NCBI GenBank assembly: GCA_948567375.1
Contig: OX419756.1
Span: 64,768,552 to 64,832,551, forward strand
Reading direction: 5' to 3'
Length of the DNA: 64,000 nt
Source: Lunularia cruciata
Lineage: Eukaryota > Streptophyta > Marchantiopsida > Lunulariales > Lunulariaceae
Numbering within the stretch: the stretch's first letter is position 1; each line of letters opens with the position of its first letter. Both the position numbers and the translations under genes were made by a program. The notes below the pieces were generated by a model. It had not been told where the DNA came from, did no database searches, and saw nothing but the letters and a program-made list of their open reading frames with translations. Positions 10,324 to 22,827 of this stretch are shown piece after piece.

Positions 10324-10950
10324 CTAAGCATCTTCCCATGTTTCTTCTCCCTCATCCTTGTATCTTGAAGCAGAGGTCATTCCTTGTAGAATGAAGGATC
10401 CTTCTTCCTCTTTATCATCATCTTTGTCTACTTTGGGGTCCTTGGCCTCATCTGTTTTTGAAGAGGACACTTCAACAACTTGTGTAGTGGCCTTTGACTT
10501 CTTTGCTACAGGAAGTGGCTTCTTCTTTGGCATGGTATTCTTCCTCATGGGAGCCTTTGGTAGGGCCAGTTCTTCATCACTTGCCTTGGTTTCTTTGCTA
10601 AAGGAAGTGGTTTCTTCTTTGGCATAGTACTCTTCCTCTTGGGAACCTTTTTCCTGGCTAGTTCTTCATCTATAGGCACAAATTTTCCTATCTTTGCAAA
10701 CTTAGCATTGGCTAGCCAATACTTAGCAATCTAGGTGGGCCCTTTGGGTTGATGCAAAATAACCTACAAGATGGAAATGTGTGGGGAACCTCTTCCCTTC
10801 TTCCTTGGTCAGCAAGTTGGTCCTCAAGTAGAAATGAATAGCAAAAGGAGCAATGTAGGTGGCACCTCCATTGTCCTCAACATCTTGATGCAAGAGCTTG
10901 CATTGCCTATTAAACATTTTTGCCCAATCTACATGCTATTTTGAGTACAT
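10324..10950 (-). pseudogene. Remnant of unknown retroelement-associated protein
   Basis: Read on the minus strand, 10917-10723 encodes a block containing DNGGATYIAPFAIHFYL and NLLTKEEGKRFP. Downstream comes a basic tail with a repeated MPKKKPLP..AKK motif (at about 10650 and 10530) and an acidic stretch (DKDDDKEEEGS). The PFAIHFY block recurs on the plus strand near 17.03 kb, and a diverged form near 47.48 kb, each followed by similarly charged sequence. Stops and frame changes interrupt it. I do not recognise the domain. A gag-like or accessory protein of a non-autonomous LTR element is the simplest reading. Confidence 0.45.
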
Positions 10951-12719
10951 GTAATCAAAGAAATTGCTTGACCATTAGTCAAGTATGTGGTTCTTTTTTC
11001 TATTTAAAGTGTTTCATAACTGCTTCTATAATGGCTCTTTGTGTATTATCCTTGTAATTAGCCATACTTCACATATTGTTCTTGGAATATTTTCTATTGA
11101 AGTGGCTCTTGATTTTTGGGGTAAGTCCCTTGTCTACAAATTTACTATCTATGATCATTCCTCCTACGACTCTAACATCCAACCCAATTACCATTTTCCA
11201 ATGATCTTCCATCTAGTTTAGTGTGTTCTCTCTCATTTCCCTTGAATTTTTCTCTTATTTGACCTTCATCTCATAGATCATATGGAAATCTAACAACTCC
11301 TAATTCAAGAGTAGGAATTCTATGTGCTTACTTCTAATCACATCTATTCTAAATTGCACTACTTATATTTTGATAGCAAGGGATCTAAGGATGGGCTCAA
11401 ATGCCTTCTTGTAAGTTTTTTGAGTGACCACCATGGCTTCTACACAAGTAACACTACTACAACTTTGCTAATATATTATTCTTAATACCTAACTTCATGC
11501 CAAGTACCCAAAATTGTGCCAAGTGCCACTCTTAAAACAACTCTAAGTAACTCACTTCTTTGCACAAAAGTGCAAAAGTACTTTAGGTAAATCATTTGGC
11601 CTAAAGACTCATCCTTCCTTTCAACACTTGGGATCATCCTACATCACTCTAAGTGTTGAAAATCCTACAAATAGGTTTGCTTCCAAGTACTCAAGATTAT
11701 CCTACATCATTCTAGATATTGCCCCATCCTAGCTTCTAGTGTCATTCCTTTGAGTACCTCTTCCTTTGAGGCACTTCTCCAAGTAATTAAATCATTCCTA
11801 GTGGTTCCCTCGCACTTGAGCCCAATATGATCATTAAAAGAAAGTCTTGAAGAAATGGGAGCACTACATGCATGTGTTTTTTAACATTGTGAACAAGTGG
11901 TACCATAAATTCTACTAAATTACATCCACATGCTTGAAATGCTTTTGTAAAAGTCAAGAAAGTTGCATTATGCACAATAAATGAAGCAATTTGTAATAGA
12001 CCATCTTTTCAATGGTTAATAGATACTCAAAACTTGCTCATTGAACTCTAATCTACTTCATGTTCAATATTGCTTGTTGTACAAATAATGCAAATGTTTT
12101 GTGGCTTATTGATTATAAATTTATAAAGCAATGATAGATCAATCAAGTTGTTTGAACCTATAGTACTTATGCTTTGTTTGCAATACTAAAAATTACTCCA
12201 ACTTGTGGGAGACGGGCTATGGTAAAACTAAGAAATCTATTGCAAAACACATAAAAACAAGGGTGTTGCACTTGCAAAATAAGCACATTGCTAGAGTATG
12301 AAAATGTACCTTTATTTGTAACTAGTTTTAAAAGATATGCTTGTATTTATAACCTATATCTCCCTTTTATATTTATGCATGCATTTGTAAATTTGCTTAT
12401 ATTTTACCCACCTCATCATTAAATTGAAAATTTTAATTTGAAAATTAGTAGCAAATAGTAGTAGTATGGAGCTCAAGTGGAATGACTACCTCACCATTTG
12501 TAACTTTTGACTCAAAAAAGATAAGTAAGCTTGATTTGTAGATCTCAAAAGTGAAATTTAAGAAGCCATACCTCCAACCTGATTCTACATTATGTTTGGC
12601 TATTACTTTTCAAATTATAATTTTGATTCAAAAAATGGGATGGATAAAAATATATCTCCCTTTGATCCTCATAAGACAAAGCCAAAAACCAAGTCTATTA
12701 TAAAGATAGACTAATAGAC

Positions 12720-12720
<1 letters not shown>
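10951..12720. other. Intergenic, nothing recognised
   Basis: AT-rich sequence with only short, motif-less frames. It probably contains further diverged retroelement interior, since it follows the minus-strand relic, but nothing can be named. Confidence 0.3.

Positions 12721-12721
<1 letters not shown>

Positions 12722-12809
<88 letters not shown>
12722..12809. repeat. Compound (TA)n(TG)n microsatellite
   Basis: About 30 AT units run directly into about 14 TG units. The apparent minus-strand open frame here (His-Thr then Tyr-Ile repeats) is an artefact of the repeat. Confidence 0.95.
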
Positions 12810-15444
12810 TGTGTTTAGAGAACACATCTCAAAATGCATATATATTAGTGGGTTTACAAAGGAAGTAGGTTGAGTTACAATCTAGTTTTGTGTTCTTCTT
12901 TCCTGCAATTGTACATCTTTCTAATTTTCATGTGACACATGGCACTCTTACTTTTATGCATGGTTATAGGAAGTTTTGATTCTGATATGAGATATCTCTT
13001 TCAAGTAATAATTGCTCATTTTCAACGTAAGCATATCACAATGATATTACATTATTTAATTTCTGATTTTTTCACTCAATAAATTGAAGAATTAATCTTC
13101 ATGTTGTTCTCTTCTTTTTATGCACTTTTAATTTCCTACCTAATGTAGTTTTGCATAACATGCAACCCCTTTTGAAAATCTTTGATCGTATCCCCATTTG
13201 ACATTGTTTGATCTTGTTCCTCATATAACGATGATATATTAAGAATCATTTTTAGTGTAGTTGTTGGCATGGAGAAAATAACCAAGGTAATAGAAGAGAT
13301 CATCAATAACTTTACTATTTGCTCCCAAGTTATTGATGATGTCCCCTATTACCTTACAAGTAGAATAAGGTGTTTTTTCTAGTTTTTAATTTTGGTAAAG
13401 CAATAGTTTTTAACATGCTTTTATACACCTAGTGACCTACAACTTTTCCATCTAGAATATGAATAGATGTTCTCTTTAGATTTGAGGTACACATGATGCA
13501 CAAGCAAATAAATCAAGAAGATTGAAATAGTTCTCTATTCCATCCCATTTCCTTCTGTCAAACACCAATGCATTTCATTGTCATATTTGCAATTGAATGC
13601 TGGATTTAAATTATTATCAAAATGCTTAAAATTTTCAAGCTACTTGAATGGACTTGAAGTTGTTGAAGATTAATTGAAGAAGTTGAAGTTGAAGTTGACT
13701 ATTAATTATCATGATATCTTACATGCTAACAAACAAAAGTTGAATATCAAAGAAGTTACAATAAACTTTGTAATGTATTTTACCAAAACAAAAAAAAATG
13801 GAAACCATACCAAACATCTAATTCCATCTTTTCAATTTGGCCTTATTTATCAAATAAAAAAAATCTGCAAAATTTTGCACTATTCAATTTGAATCATTTT
13901 CTATCTAATGAAACCATGATTAATAAGCTGATCACAAGTTCTCAATCAATTTGGGGACTTCATATAAGCATCCAATGATATCAACATCCCCTCAATATGA
14001 TAGTTAAGGACTTCTATAGCTCCAAATCTCTAGCTTGGGTCAAGCAACCCTTGATGGTAAGATAACGAATGTGTGGCATTTTCAACACATCTTCATTTTC
14101 TAAATTCAATTCCTTTGTGGTACTATCCACTGAGAGAAATATGCAAAATTGGATAATTGACTTCTTTTGTCTTTTTGGTTTCATGAGATGTTGGATTCAA
14201 AAAGCTATAGTTTTTGCTTTAAGTTTCCTATGCCTTGACCCTGATTTCTATAGGGCAGCTAAACTGCCTAGTCCCAAGCCAAACACCCATATTTCAACAT
14301 CAGATGGGAAAGCATGTCACCATAATGTAGGGTGATAGTCCTACTACAAAGACCAAAGTACTGTACTGACTTTTAAAAGCACTCAATTATCACACTTTTG
14401 CCTTGAGGCCTTACCTCATGAAAAATCCTTCACTTTAGGAGTGAGAAGAAGGACATGACAAGAAGGAACAATGTCATCCATTGCACCTTCTTCTCTTGCT
14501 TGATTTCCTTGAATGAAATAGCTTTAAGGATAGTTCTTCCCCATTCTTTTGTGCTTTTGGAGCTTACAAGCATAGTCTTTCAATTTGTTCCTTTCTCTTC
14601 ACTATTGCTACATCTTTCAAAGTAGCTTGTTATGCATCTAGAGCACTATTACCAATGGCAAGTGTTAAGGAAATTGCTGACTCTTTCACATTTGAGTCAA
14701 AATGCCATGTTCCCAACTAAGACATCAAGTGATGCTTGTCATTGCATTCTCATAGTAGCAAAAATTTCACCACAATGTAGGATGGCATGCCATCTATAAA
14801 GACCATATCACTTAATTTTAAAGATATGAAAATTATCAAACTCCAAATGCTTGACACCTCTCACATGTTGAAGAAAGCCATCATATATCAATATCCAATA
14901 CTTGACAAGAAAACGATGTGTAGAAAAGAAAGAAGTTAATTTAGAACTTGCCTTAAATACTCCTATTATTCATGGTACATAAGTGAGGCTTCATAGGCTT
15001 TACAAAGCTTGAGCTCCAACATGACTGTTGACTTTCATTTGAATGATAAAGTCCATGATGTAATTGAGTTTCACTCATCAAAGTGACTTTGCTACTTGTA
15101 TATGTATTTTAAAGATCATAAACTACATACCAGGTCTCTAACACTCTAATCACCTCAAGAAGACCTCTTCCTTGTAGTAGAAAGTTTGACTTCTTCTAGA
15201 TTAACTTTAAGAGGAGATATAAGACTTTTCATGCAACTTGTAGGATTATGAATTTTGCACTGGACGACCAATATTGTCCCCAATGTGAAAGAACATAGGC
15301 ATGGTAGATGTCTAAATGATGATAAAAAAAATATGGGTCTAGATTAATGCTACTATCCAAGTATGTACAACATGATTGTCTTTTGAGCACGCTTGCAATT
15401 CTCAACCTGTGGAAAGATAATGGGGTTCTTGGCTTTGATCTATA
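12810..15444. other. AT-rich intergenic sequence
   Basis: About 2.6 kb with no supported gene. Short frames around 13.7 and 14.1 kb show no recognisable motif. CpG is very scarce, as in the surrounding retroelement debris. Confidence 0.35.
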
Positions 15445-16132
15445 AGCCGGCATGTCTCTCACTCAAGATGAACCTCTGATGTCTATTATGGTTGCGCACC
15501 ATGGACTAAGAAGGCAAGGAACCCCAACTCCATCATACTCCTCCAAGGCAGACACTCCAAGACTCAAGACATTGTTCACTAGAGAACTCAACGAGAGAGA
15601 GATAGCTGCAAATGAAAGGATGATGAGTACCTTCTCACCCCTTGTTTATATACTTGTGAAATATTTACATACTAAAGTTAATATTTACCAACGTAACTCA
15701 AGTAACTAGGCTAAAAGTCAAGTAAAGTCAAAAAGTATAAAGGAATATCCATCCACATGGGCAAATTCCACTAAGCAAGTATTTTTATCTTGATCCAACC
15801 ACTAAGTCAATGATTCCTTCACATGGCCTATCCTTGGACTATAGAAGAATCCAAAACAAAAAGGCTTGCAGGCCCAAGAGTTCTCAACTTTTTCCTCAAA
15901 GCCAAACACCTAGGAATAATACCAAGTCAACACACTAGAATCCAAAATATTAGTGCTCATCTTTTCTACTTCCTCTAAAGTAAGGTCCCCACTATCTTTG
16001 CTATGACTAACTTTAGTTAATCAAGACTAATGTAGAACCATCCTTTATCTATATAAATAATATCTCTCAAGTACTTATTAGACTAAGCTTAATATCACAA
16101 TACCACACACATGCACAAATGAGTATTATAGA
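15445..16132 (-). mobile_element. LTR-like ~690-bp repeat, copy 4 (inverted)
   Basis: This is the reverse complement of the family at 6.7, 8.5, 9.2, 36.9 and 38.1 kb. On the minus strand it reads from about 16132 (aatactcatttgtgcatg) through tatagtccaaggatagg and agtatataaac to gagagacatgcc. The 85-residue plus-strand frame across it is a shadow of the LTR. Confidence 0.6.
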
Positions 16133-16960
16133 TCACATAGACTATGACCTCAACTCTTTTTATAGGTAAATAATGCATGAAATATTCATGGGCCCCTACT
16201 TGTCCTGCCATTGCTTTGTTCACTTGCAATATACAAAAAAAGTTGCAAAGGTAAGTGATTAGAAGATAAAATTCCCTAAAACAACTTTCAAGGTTAAGAA
16301 AGAAAACAAAAGCATCCATGGCGGAGTAAATTGCTCTACACTTAAAAGCCTTGAAATCAATGCATTTGTAGTATACCTCTTCCTTTTGGCCCATGATAAC
16401 CCACAGTTTCTTGTCTCACATTTTCAATTCCTCATTGTTTGTAAATAGTTTATTTGGACACACATATTGAATAAACTACTATACTGCACTTTACTATATT
16501 TATTGCACTTTTACCTTCTTAAGAACAGGTTTGCACTCATATGAAGAAATTGTTGCCAATGTTGGGGCTACCTTTCCTAATCATCTAGGTTTCTTGCTCT
16601 CAAAATAGGAGCTAAGTGATTATGGGATCTATTCATGATATGAAGGGGAATAGGGAGAGAAAAACAAGAGATTAGCAAGGCAATCCTTATAACTAGACCA
16701 AAGAGAACCAAAAAAATGTACTTGGTCTAGATGTAAGAACTCCAAGATTGATGATAGCTTGTATAAACTTTGTGGATAATTTGTTGACCAAAGACATCAA
16801 GAAAACCTTTGCTTAAAAGTGATAGAAGAATAATGGATGGCAAGTTGGAAGTTACAAAAACCTGGCCTAAAGGACAATTGTTGAAGCAATTATGAAGCTA
16901 TTTTAACACAAGCAAACAACTTACTTCACCAACACCCGAGCAGTCTTCTTTGACTACATG
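16133..16960. other. Unassigned sequence next to LTR-like copy 4
   Basis: A 99-codon minus-strand open frame (16394-16095) shows no motif I recognise. The rest is AT-rich and gene-free. Confidence 0.3.
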
Positions 16961-17830
16961 TATAAAGGGGAACAAGTGAACTGAGTGAATATGTTTATCA
17001 CCAAGCAAGGAAAATGCACAAAAAATTTGAAGAAGATTGTAGAGTTAGCTATCTAACCTCCTTTGCAATCCACTTCTACGTGGGTCTCAACTTACTTACA
17101 AAGCAGGAGTGGAAGAAATCTTTTAGCCACTTATAGCTAGTAGGATACTTTGCCTTGCAAATTGAAGGCAAGTCAATGATTATGAAGTATTAGGAGGCAA
17201 GTGAAAAATATGTATCCATTAGGAGGTCCTTTCCAATAGACAAGAGGGAGCTATCATGAAGGTGAAGAAGAAATGAGCTCCTCCAGCAAAGACCTCCACA
17301 CTAGAAAAATAACCACGAAGAAATCTGCAAGTAATAAATATATCTTTGGAAGAAGCCTGAGACTCCAAAGAAGAAGAAGAAGGATTGTCTACTTTGCAAG
17401 GATTGAGAGAAATAGACAAATACAAGGATACTCAATACAACCCAAATCTAGAGCTAAGTATAGAGTAGAAGAATTAGAGAGAATGAAAAGGAAAGACATC
17501 CCAGCAATCCAAAGTAATCTCATGTCATGATGAGGAACCATGTATAGGAAGAAGAGTAAGGTGGTATGGAAGACCAGCCAAAACCAAAACTTTGGCCTAA
17601 AATGGATGTGGAGGAAGTCAAAGTCAAAGCTAAAGTTCAAGAAATGGGAAGCCAAATGTCCTCCACCAAAAATACTAGCCAAAGATGAAGGCTGAGCAAC
17701 CCGAATGCAAGCCAAGGAGCGAGCCAATTTCATGGTACATCTGGTGGAAGCAGTGCTACAATTGATGGAGCTCTTACTTCCTTGGCAATTGGATACCCAA
17801 ACATAACATGAGGAGGTGTAGTATAGCATG
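16961..17830 (+). pseudogene. Second remnant of the PFAIHFY-type protein
   Basis: One plus-strand frame near 17030-17150 encodes SFAIHFYVGLNLLTKQEWKK followed by LVGYFA, matching the minus-strand block at 10.7-10.9 kb residue for residue at the conserved core. Downstream (17273-17530) the frame turns strongly basic, then Glu/Lys-rich. Several stops break it. The recurrence with conserved core residues argues for a real ancestral protein; its function is unknown. Confidence 0.45.
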
Positions 17831-18300
17831 TAACCCCTAAACCTACCCTAGAAACATTGTCAACTACTGCTACATATTCAAGTAGACCAGCTCCTACAAT
17901 TGTGGCTAGAGGAGTGGTTGGCATTGCAACCACCAAGATGATTGTAAAGTCAAACAAAGAAACCCAAAATTAAAGAATAGCACTCAAGAAATATTAACAA
18001 AATTTGGCTAGTATGGCAAGGCATTTGGTTTGGAGAGCACTTGAGTAATCTTATAATGAGGTGAAATTTTTAGTCTATCTATGTTTCCACATATTATTCT
18101 AATTTTTATTGCAATACCTTCTTTTGCCCTTCTTTATTCAATGGACAAGATAGTAGATCTAGCTATTACTATCAAAGCTATTTGACATCAATGAGTGATA
18201 GCCTCTAAAGTTCCAATGGTATTTTAAATAGTCCATGCCTCTCCTTGAGTGATCATATTAACCCTTGATTGAAGTAGGAAATTGAGAAATTGTTGTAGAA
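17831..18300. other. Unassigned sequence before element A gag
   Basis: No gene recognised. A 5' LTR for element A is not visible here, so element A is incomplete on its left side. Confidence 0.3.
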
Positions 18301-19050
18301 ATCATGGATTTGCAATTGTAGGAGGTGATGCAAGGAATAAAGGGAATTTTGATGAGTTTTGGGAGATCAAGATGACCATGGAGGCATTGCAAAGTCAACT
18401 ATGTACCTCCAAGTAAGAATGATCAGGTAATGCACAAAGGGAAGTTGTCCCAAAACCTAATACTAATGACCAAATTACATGAAGAGTCACTCATGCCAAT
18501 GATACCAACCACTATCAACAATGAGGTCACATTGCTATTATGGATGAAGAAGACATGCAATATTGAGCCTTACAAGAGACAATAGTCCATGGGAGTAGTA
18601 GGGAATTGGATTTCAAGAATGAATCAATACTTTTGATTGTTCACCATTGAAATCATTGACCATTTTGCATGCATTTTTGCACAGGGATAATTGATTGATA
18701 AAGCACTCACATGGTACAATGCTTGGGAACAATCAATGTTGGTAGAAGGAAGAGAGTTCACTTGGATGGCCATGCGGGAAGAGCTATTAAAGAACTTCCA
18801 ATCCATGGATTTTTTGTAGATGCCCCACATCCGACTATGGGAGTTGAAGCAAAAGAACAATGTACAAGAGTATGTGGAGTCATTCCTTGATCTACATGTT
18901 GCAATAATTGACATGAATCTAGCAGAACCTTTGGACAATTTCAAATGAGGGTTGAAAGAGCAAATTTGCTCAAAAGTAATGGTACAAAACCCTTGCATAG
19001 TTTTTGAAGCCATTGCTTGTGCTCAAAGAATAGCAAAGGGTGCTTGAAGG
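18301..19050 (+). pseudogene. Element A gag
   Basis: The plus-strand frame at about 18600-19040 matches the capsid-like part of Ty3/gypsy gag. It holds an ALTWYNAWEQ segment, a WMAMREELLKNF segment, and a LWELKQKNNVQEYVESF segment followed by an AxACAQRIAKG-like end. Gag would package the element RNA in cytoplasmic particles. Stops at several positions and an in-frame break near 18820 inactivate it. Confidence 0.75.
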
Positions 19051-19220
19051 AGGTAAAGGAGTGGTCCTAACTCAACATTATTGGGCTGAAGCCCAACACT
19101 TTGGTGGACCATTTTCCTATGGAATTAGGCAACATTTGGTTTTGAGAATGAGGAGCAAGATTGCTCCAAGGAGAACGGAGATGGCTTGAAGAAAGATGAG
19201 CTGGGGTCCCATAAGGAGAA

Positions 19221-20030
19221 GTGACTCAAGTAGAACAATGTTATTGTTACAATTGGAGCCGAGTTGGGCACCTAACTATCAATTGTTGTACTTGTTTACT
19301 TAGAGGCCCACAGCTTCCATACAGGCAATCTTTGAATAACATGGGGAGACAAATTAAAGAGAAGGATGCAAAAATCACATCAAAAAATGAAGATAGCCAA
19401 TAAATGTATCCTGCGGCCTTATTGGCTCAATGAAGCAAAATGTAGAGAAAGGAAGAGGACAATGCATAGAGAGCAAGGAAGACAAACCCACAATTAATTA
19501 TCATAAATGCAATCTTAAAGTGCAATCAAGTGAGAGTGTTGATAGACCTAAGAGCAATAAAGAACTTCTTGTCTTGCTTTGGTGCAAGAAGATTGGGGAT
19601 GGATCTAAAGAAGGATGAGAATGAAGTAGAATTACCTAATGTGTAGACAAAGAGGATTCAGTCATTACCTAGAAAGGTAAATACTCTCTATAAGAGAGTA
19701 TCAAGAAGCAATTGAGTGGCAAGTGATATGGTTAGCTCATTATGATGCAACCTTAGATATGTCGTGGATGGAGCACTACAACTCCATGGTAGATTGGAAG
19801 AAAGTAGTGAGAAATTGCCAATGGAAGATCATTGGGGTTAAAGAAAGAGCACACATGCAAGAACTACCTCTTTATGTCATAAGGACATTAGTTATCTTTA
19901 AGGAAAATAGATGTTTTATGGGCCTAATAAGAGAAGTCCATAGTGCACAACTCAATAGACAAGTTCTTGAGAAATTGAACGATGTGGTCAATGATTTTCA
20001 AGATGTCTTCTTGGATAACACACCCTTAGG
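19221..20030 (+). pseudogene. Element A zinc knuckle and protease-RT linker
   Basis: At about 19245-19290 the frame encodes CYCYNWSRVGHLTINC, a CCHC zinc knuckle whose second-cysteine position reads Trp, so metal binding is lost. At 19723-19830 the segment MSWMEHYNSMVDWKK corresponds to the post-protease motif (usually G-M-x-W-L) before RT. The protease core itself is too decayed to place. Role in the family: RNA binding by the knuckle and polyprotein cleavage by the protease. Confidence 0.65.
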
Positions 20031-20900
20031 ATTACCACCAAAAAGGAGAGTAGATCATAAAATTGAGATAATTCTTAGAAATATATCTCCTTGTAAGGCC
20101 CCATATTGTCTCTCATCTCATGAGTTGGAGGATTGTAAGGTTCAAATTGAGGATATGCTACAAAAAGGGTTTATCCAACCCAACATATCACCATATGGAG
20201 CTTTGGTCTTGTTTGTAAAAGAAAAAGGACGGTATAATGCGCATATGTATTGACTATTGGGGTCTAAATCAACAAATGGTAAAGAATATATCACTTTACA
20301 CCGCATGGAAGCCCTAATTGATCAAGTCAATGGGGCAAGATACTTCTCTAAACTTGATCTATAAGCAATTACAATCAAATCCGGATTGCATATGAGGATG
20401 TCCACAAAACTACCAGTCAAATAAGGTATGGCCACTTTGAGTACCTTGTGATACCATTTGGCCTCACCAATGCATAGGCCATTTTCATGAGTTTGATGAA
20501 TGACATATTTTGTCCATACATGGATAAATTTTTTGTCATTTTCCTAGATGACATCTTTATCTATAGTAGGACAATGATGGAACATAGACAACATCTACAA
20601 GAAGTCCTCCAGATTCTATGATATAATTAGTTGTATGCCAAAATCTCAAAGTGCAAGTTTGGCAAGTTTGAAGTAGACTACTTGGGGTATAGAGTTAGTG
20701 CGGAAGGTATCCAAGTATTAATAAATAAAATAGAGGTCATTCAAAAATGGAGTGCTCTAGAGGGCTAGACTCAACTCAAGAGTTTCTTAGGATTGACGAG
20801 GTATTATCATTGATTTGTCAAGGACTTCTCCAAGGTTTCACATCTTGTAATGGCACTACTTGGCAAGGAAAAGAAGTGGATGTAGGAAACCGCACAAGAA
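20031..20900 (+). pseudogene. Element A reverse transcriptase
   Basis: The segment from about 20040 (VDHKIEI, then PYCLSSHELED) through MLQKGFIQPNISPYGALVLF is the N-terminal RT fingers region of Ty3/gypsy. In shifted frames the palm follows: a YFSKLDL-like segment near 20340 and [12 protein letters not shown] near 20533-20568, with the catalytic Asp pair at 20547-20552. CKFGKFEVDYLGYRVSAEGI (near 20650-20710) is the conserved post-catalytic thumb stretch. Stops and frame changes inactivate it. Confidence 0.85.
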
Positions 20901-21480
20901 TTGGCCTTTCAAGAATTGAAAGATGCATTTCTACATGCATTAATCTTGAAATGGTATGACCCAAAATTGCCAATCAAGATGACTATAGATGCATCAAGCA
21001 TAGCAATGGGAGAAATCATGCAACAAGAGTGACATGATGGATGGCACCTAATTGCATATTTCTCTTGATAGCTATTTCCAATTGAACACAACTATCACAC
21101 CACCAAACAAGAAGAGTTGTCTATTGTCCTTGCAACCAAGCATTGGAAGCATTGTCTTAGCGAGAAGGCATTTGTAGTGGAGATAGACCATAAACCTTTA
21201 GTCTACCTCAAGACACAAAAAGATCTATCTCATTGATAGATTTGAAGGACAGAGTGGACACAAAGGTTCAACATTACAATAACATATGTGGAAGGCAAGA
21301 AGCAACTAATAGATGCATTTACTCAAATGTATATGGTAAATAATCTAGTGGTAGAGGTCAAGATGAACCCCAAATTTTGGCCAAGGATTCTTGTTGCTAC
21401 AAAAATTGGCCCACAAATTGTAAGAGCTCAATCATCCAATAGCATCACCAATGCCCTAAGACTCACTTTTTGTGATGGTA
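20901..21480 (+). pseudogene. Element A RNase H
   Basis: Around 20950-21330 the frame shows KMTIDASSIAMGEIMQQ, a TTKQEELSIVLATKHWKH-like helix, and VEIDHKPLVYLK, the order seen in gypsy RNase H with acidic residues D, E and D in place. Stops at the serine/glutamine-rich middle (near 21068) and at about 21230 break it. RNase H removes the RNA strand during reverse transcription. Confidence 0.75.
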
Positions 21481-22400
21481 GGTTATGGATCTTGAATGAT
21501 GCAAACATTAAAACCACCATCTTGGAAGAATGTCATGATTCCACTATTGTAGGTCATGTTGGCATGGACAAGACTTTAGATGCAGCCAAATGCCATTACT
21601 ATTGGCCAAAGATGAGAAATGATGTGATGAGGAGCATTTAAAGCTACCTACTCTATTAGCAAATTAAAACTTCTAATCAAGCTCTTGTGGGACTCCTTCA
21701 ACCCCTTCTTACTCCTACACAACATTGGGAATATGTAAGCATGGATCTAGTGGCAAATTGCCCAAGACCACCTTAGGGTTTGACTCCATTGTAGTCTTTG
21801 TTGACCAACTCAGCAAAATGGTTCATGTGAGTCCTGGCACCAAGGACATGACTGTTGCATAATTATCTCAATTGTATTTAGATGCAATCTTTTCTCACCA
21901 TGGATTGTCTCAAGTGCTCATCATTGATAGAAGCACTTAATTCACCAATTTGTTTTGGAGAACACTCTTTGGTTTCTTCAAAACCAAATTGGCCATGTCC
22001 ATGGCTTATCATCCATAGACTAATGGAAAAATAGAGCAAGCTAATTATACAAATGAAGACATGCTCTATGGCTTCAGCCTAGAAGAGCAAGAAAAGTGGG
22101 ACATCTTACTCCCACTAGAGGAATTTGCATACAACAATTCAATGAATGCATCTATACGAGCCACACAATTCTTCCTGATCTATAGAGATCATCCTTTCAC
22201 ACCTTTGAGCTTGATAATGATCCGCTCAGTGGATACCAAGGTGGATATTGTCAATAGTTCTGTTTCCAAAATCCAACAAGGAGCGGAGAACGCCAAACAC
22301 AATTTTCAAATCACTCAAAATGGACAAAAACAATATGTAGATGCACATTGCCGGTACATGGAGTTCAATCTTGGGGATCAAGTCTAGCTATCAACAACCA
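21481..22400 (+). pseudogene. Element A integrase
   Basis: The N-terminal HHCC-like region reads DSTIVGHVGMDKTLDAAKCH followed by YYWPKM. The catalytic core follows near 21740-22030: MDLVANCPRP, IVVFVDQLSKMVHV, LIIDRST with TNLFW, and a final NGKIEQAN. These supply the D, D and E of the DDE triad. Then YNNSMNASIRATQFFLIY is the conserved post-core stretch. Stops replace several Gln or Trp positions. Integrase joins element DNA to the chromosome. Confidence 0.85.
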
Positions 22401-22812
22401 ACCTCATGTTACTTGGCCCTTGCAAGCTCAGACCTCATTTTATTGGGCCTTTTCCCATCCTTTATCTAATTGGAGCAGTGGCCTATCACCTTGAGTTACC
22501 ACCACACATGAAGATCCAACCAATATTCTATGTTTCCTTACTATGTAGATATGCACTCAACCACCCTACTTTTCTTTCATACAAGAAATTTGATCTTGTC
22601 CAACACTCATTGATGACATCAAGGAATATGAAGTCCAACGCATTCTCCAGAAATGCATCTGAGGTACTTGCTATCCATGTGTGGAATATCTTGTACATTG
22701 GAATGGGTACTCCTTATATGCGGCAACTTGGGAGCCAACAGCCAACTTGACCATACACTAGTGTTTTTGAAATCTTTTGAGCAACATCTTCACAACAAGG
22801 ACATTGTGTCTT
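22401..22812 (+). pseudogene. Element A integrase C-terminal region
   Basis: The frame from 22406 encodes KLRPHFIGPFPILYLIGAVA and YHLELPPHMKIQPIFYVSLL, the typical GPF...Y.L.LP...IHPVFHVS region at the C-terminal end of Ty3/gypsy integrases. No convincing chromodomain follows before the polypurine tract. Confidence 0.8.
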
Positions 22813-22825
22813 AAAGGGGGAGAGG
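22813..22825 (+). promoter_or_regulatory. Polypurine tract of element A
   Basis: The purine run aaagggggagagg lies two bases before the TG that begins the 3' LTR. In LTR retroelements this tract primes plus-strand DNA synthesis. Its position exactly fixes the 5' edge of the LTR at 22828. Confidence 0.8.
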
Positions 22826-22827
22826 TA

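Noticed and set aside
12628-12825. Minus-strand open frame rich in Tyr-Ile and His-Thr
   Set aside because: Produced entirely by the (TA)n(TG)n microsatellite.
15452-15709. 85-residue plus-strand open frame
   Set aside because: It is the antisense of an LTR-like repeat found in six places; no protein motif, and the other copies do not keep it open.
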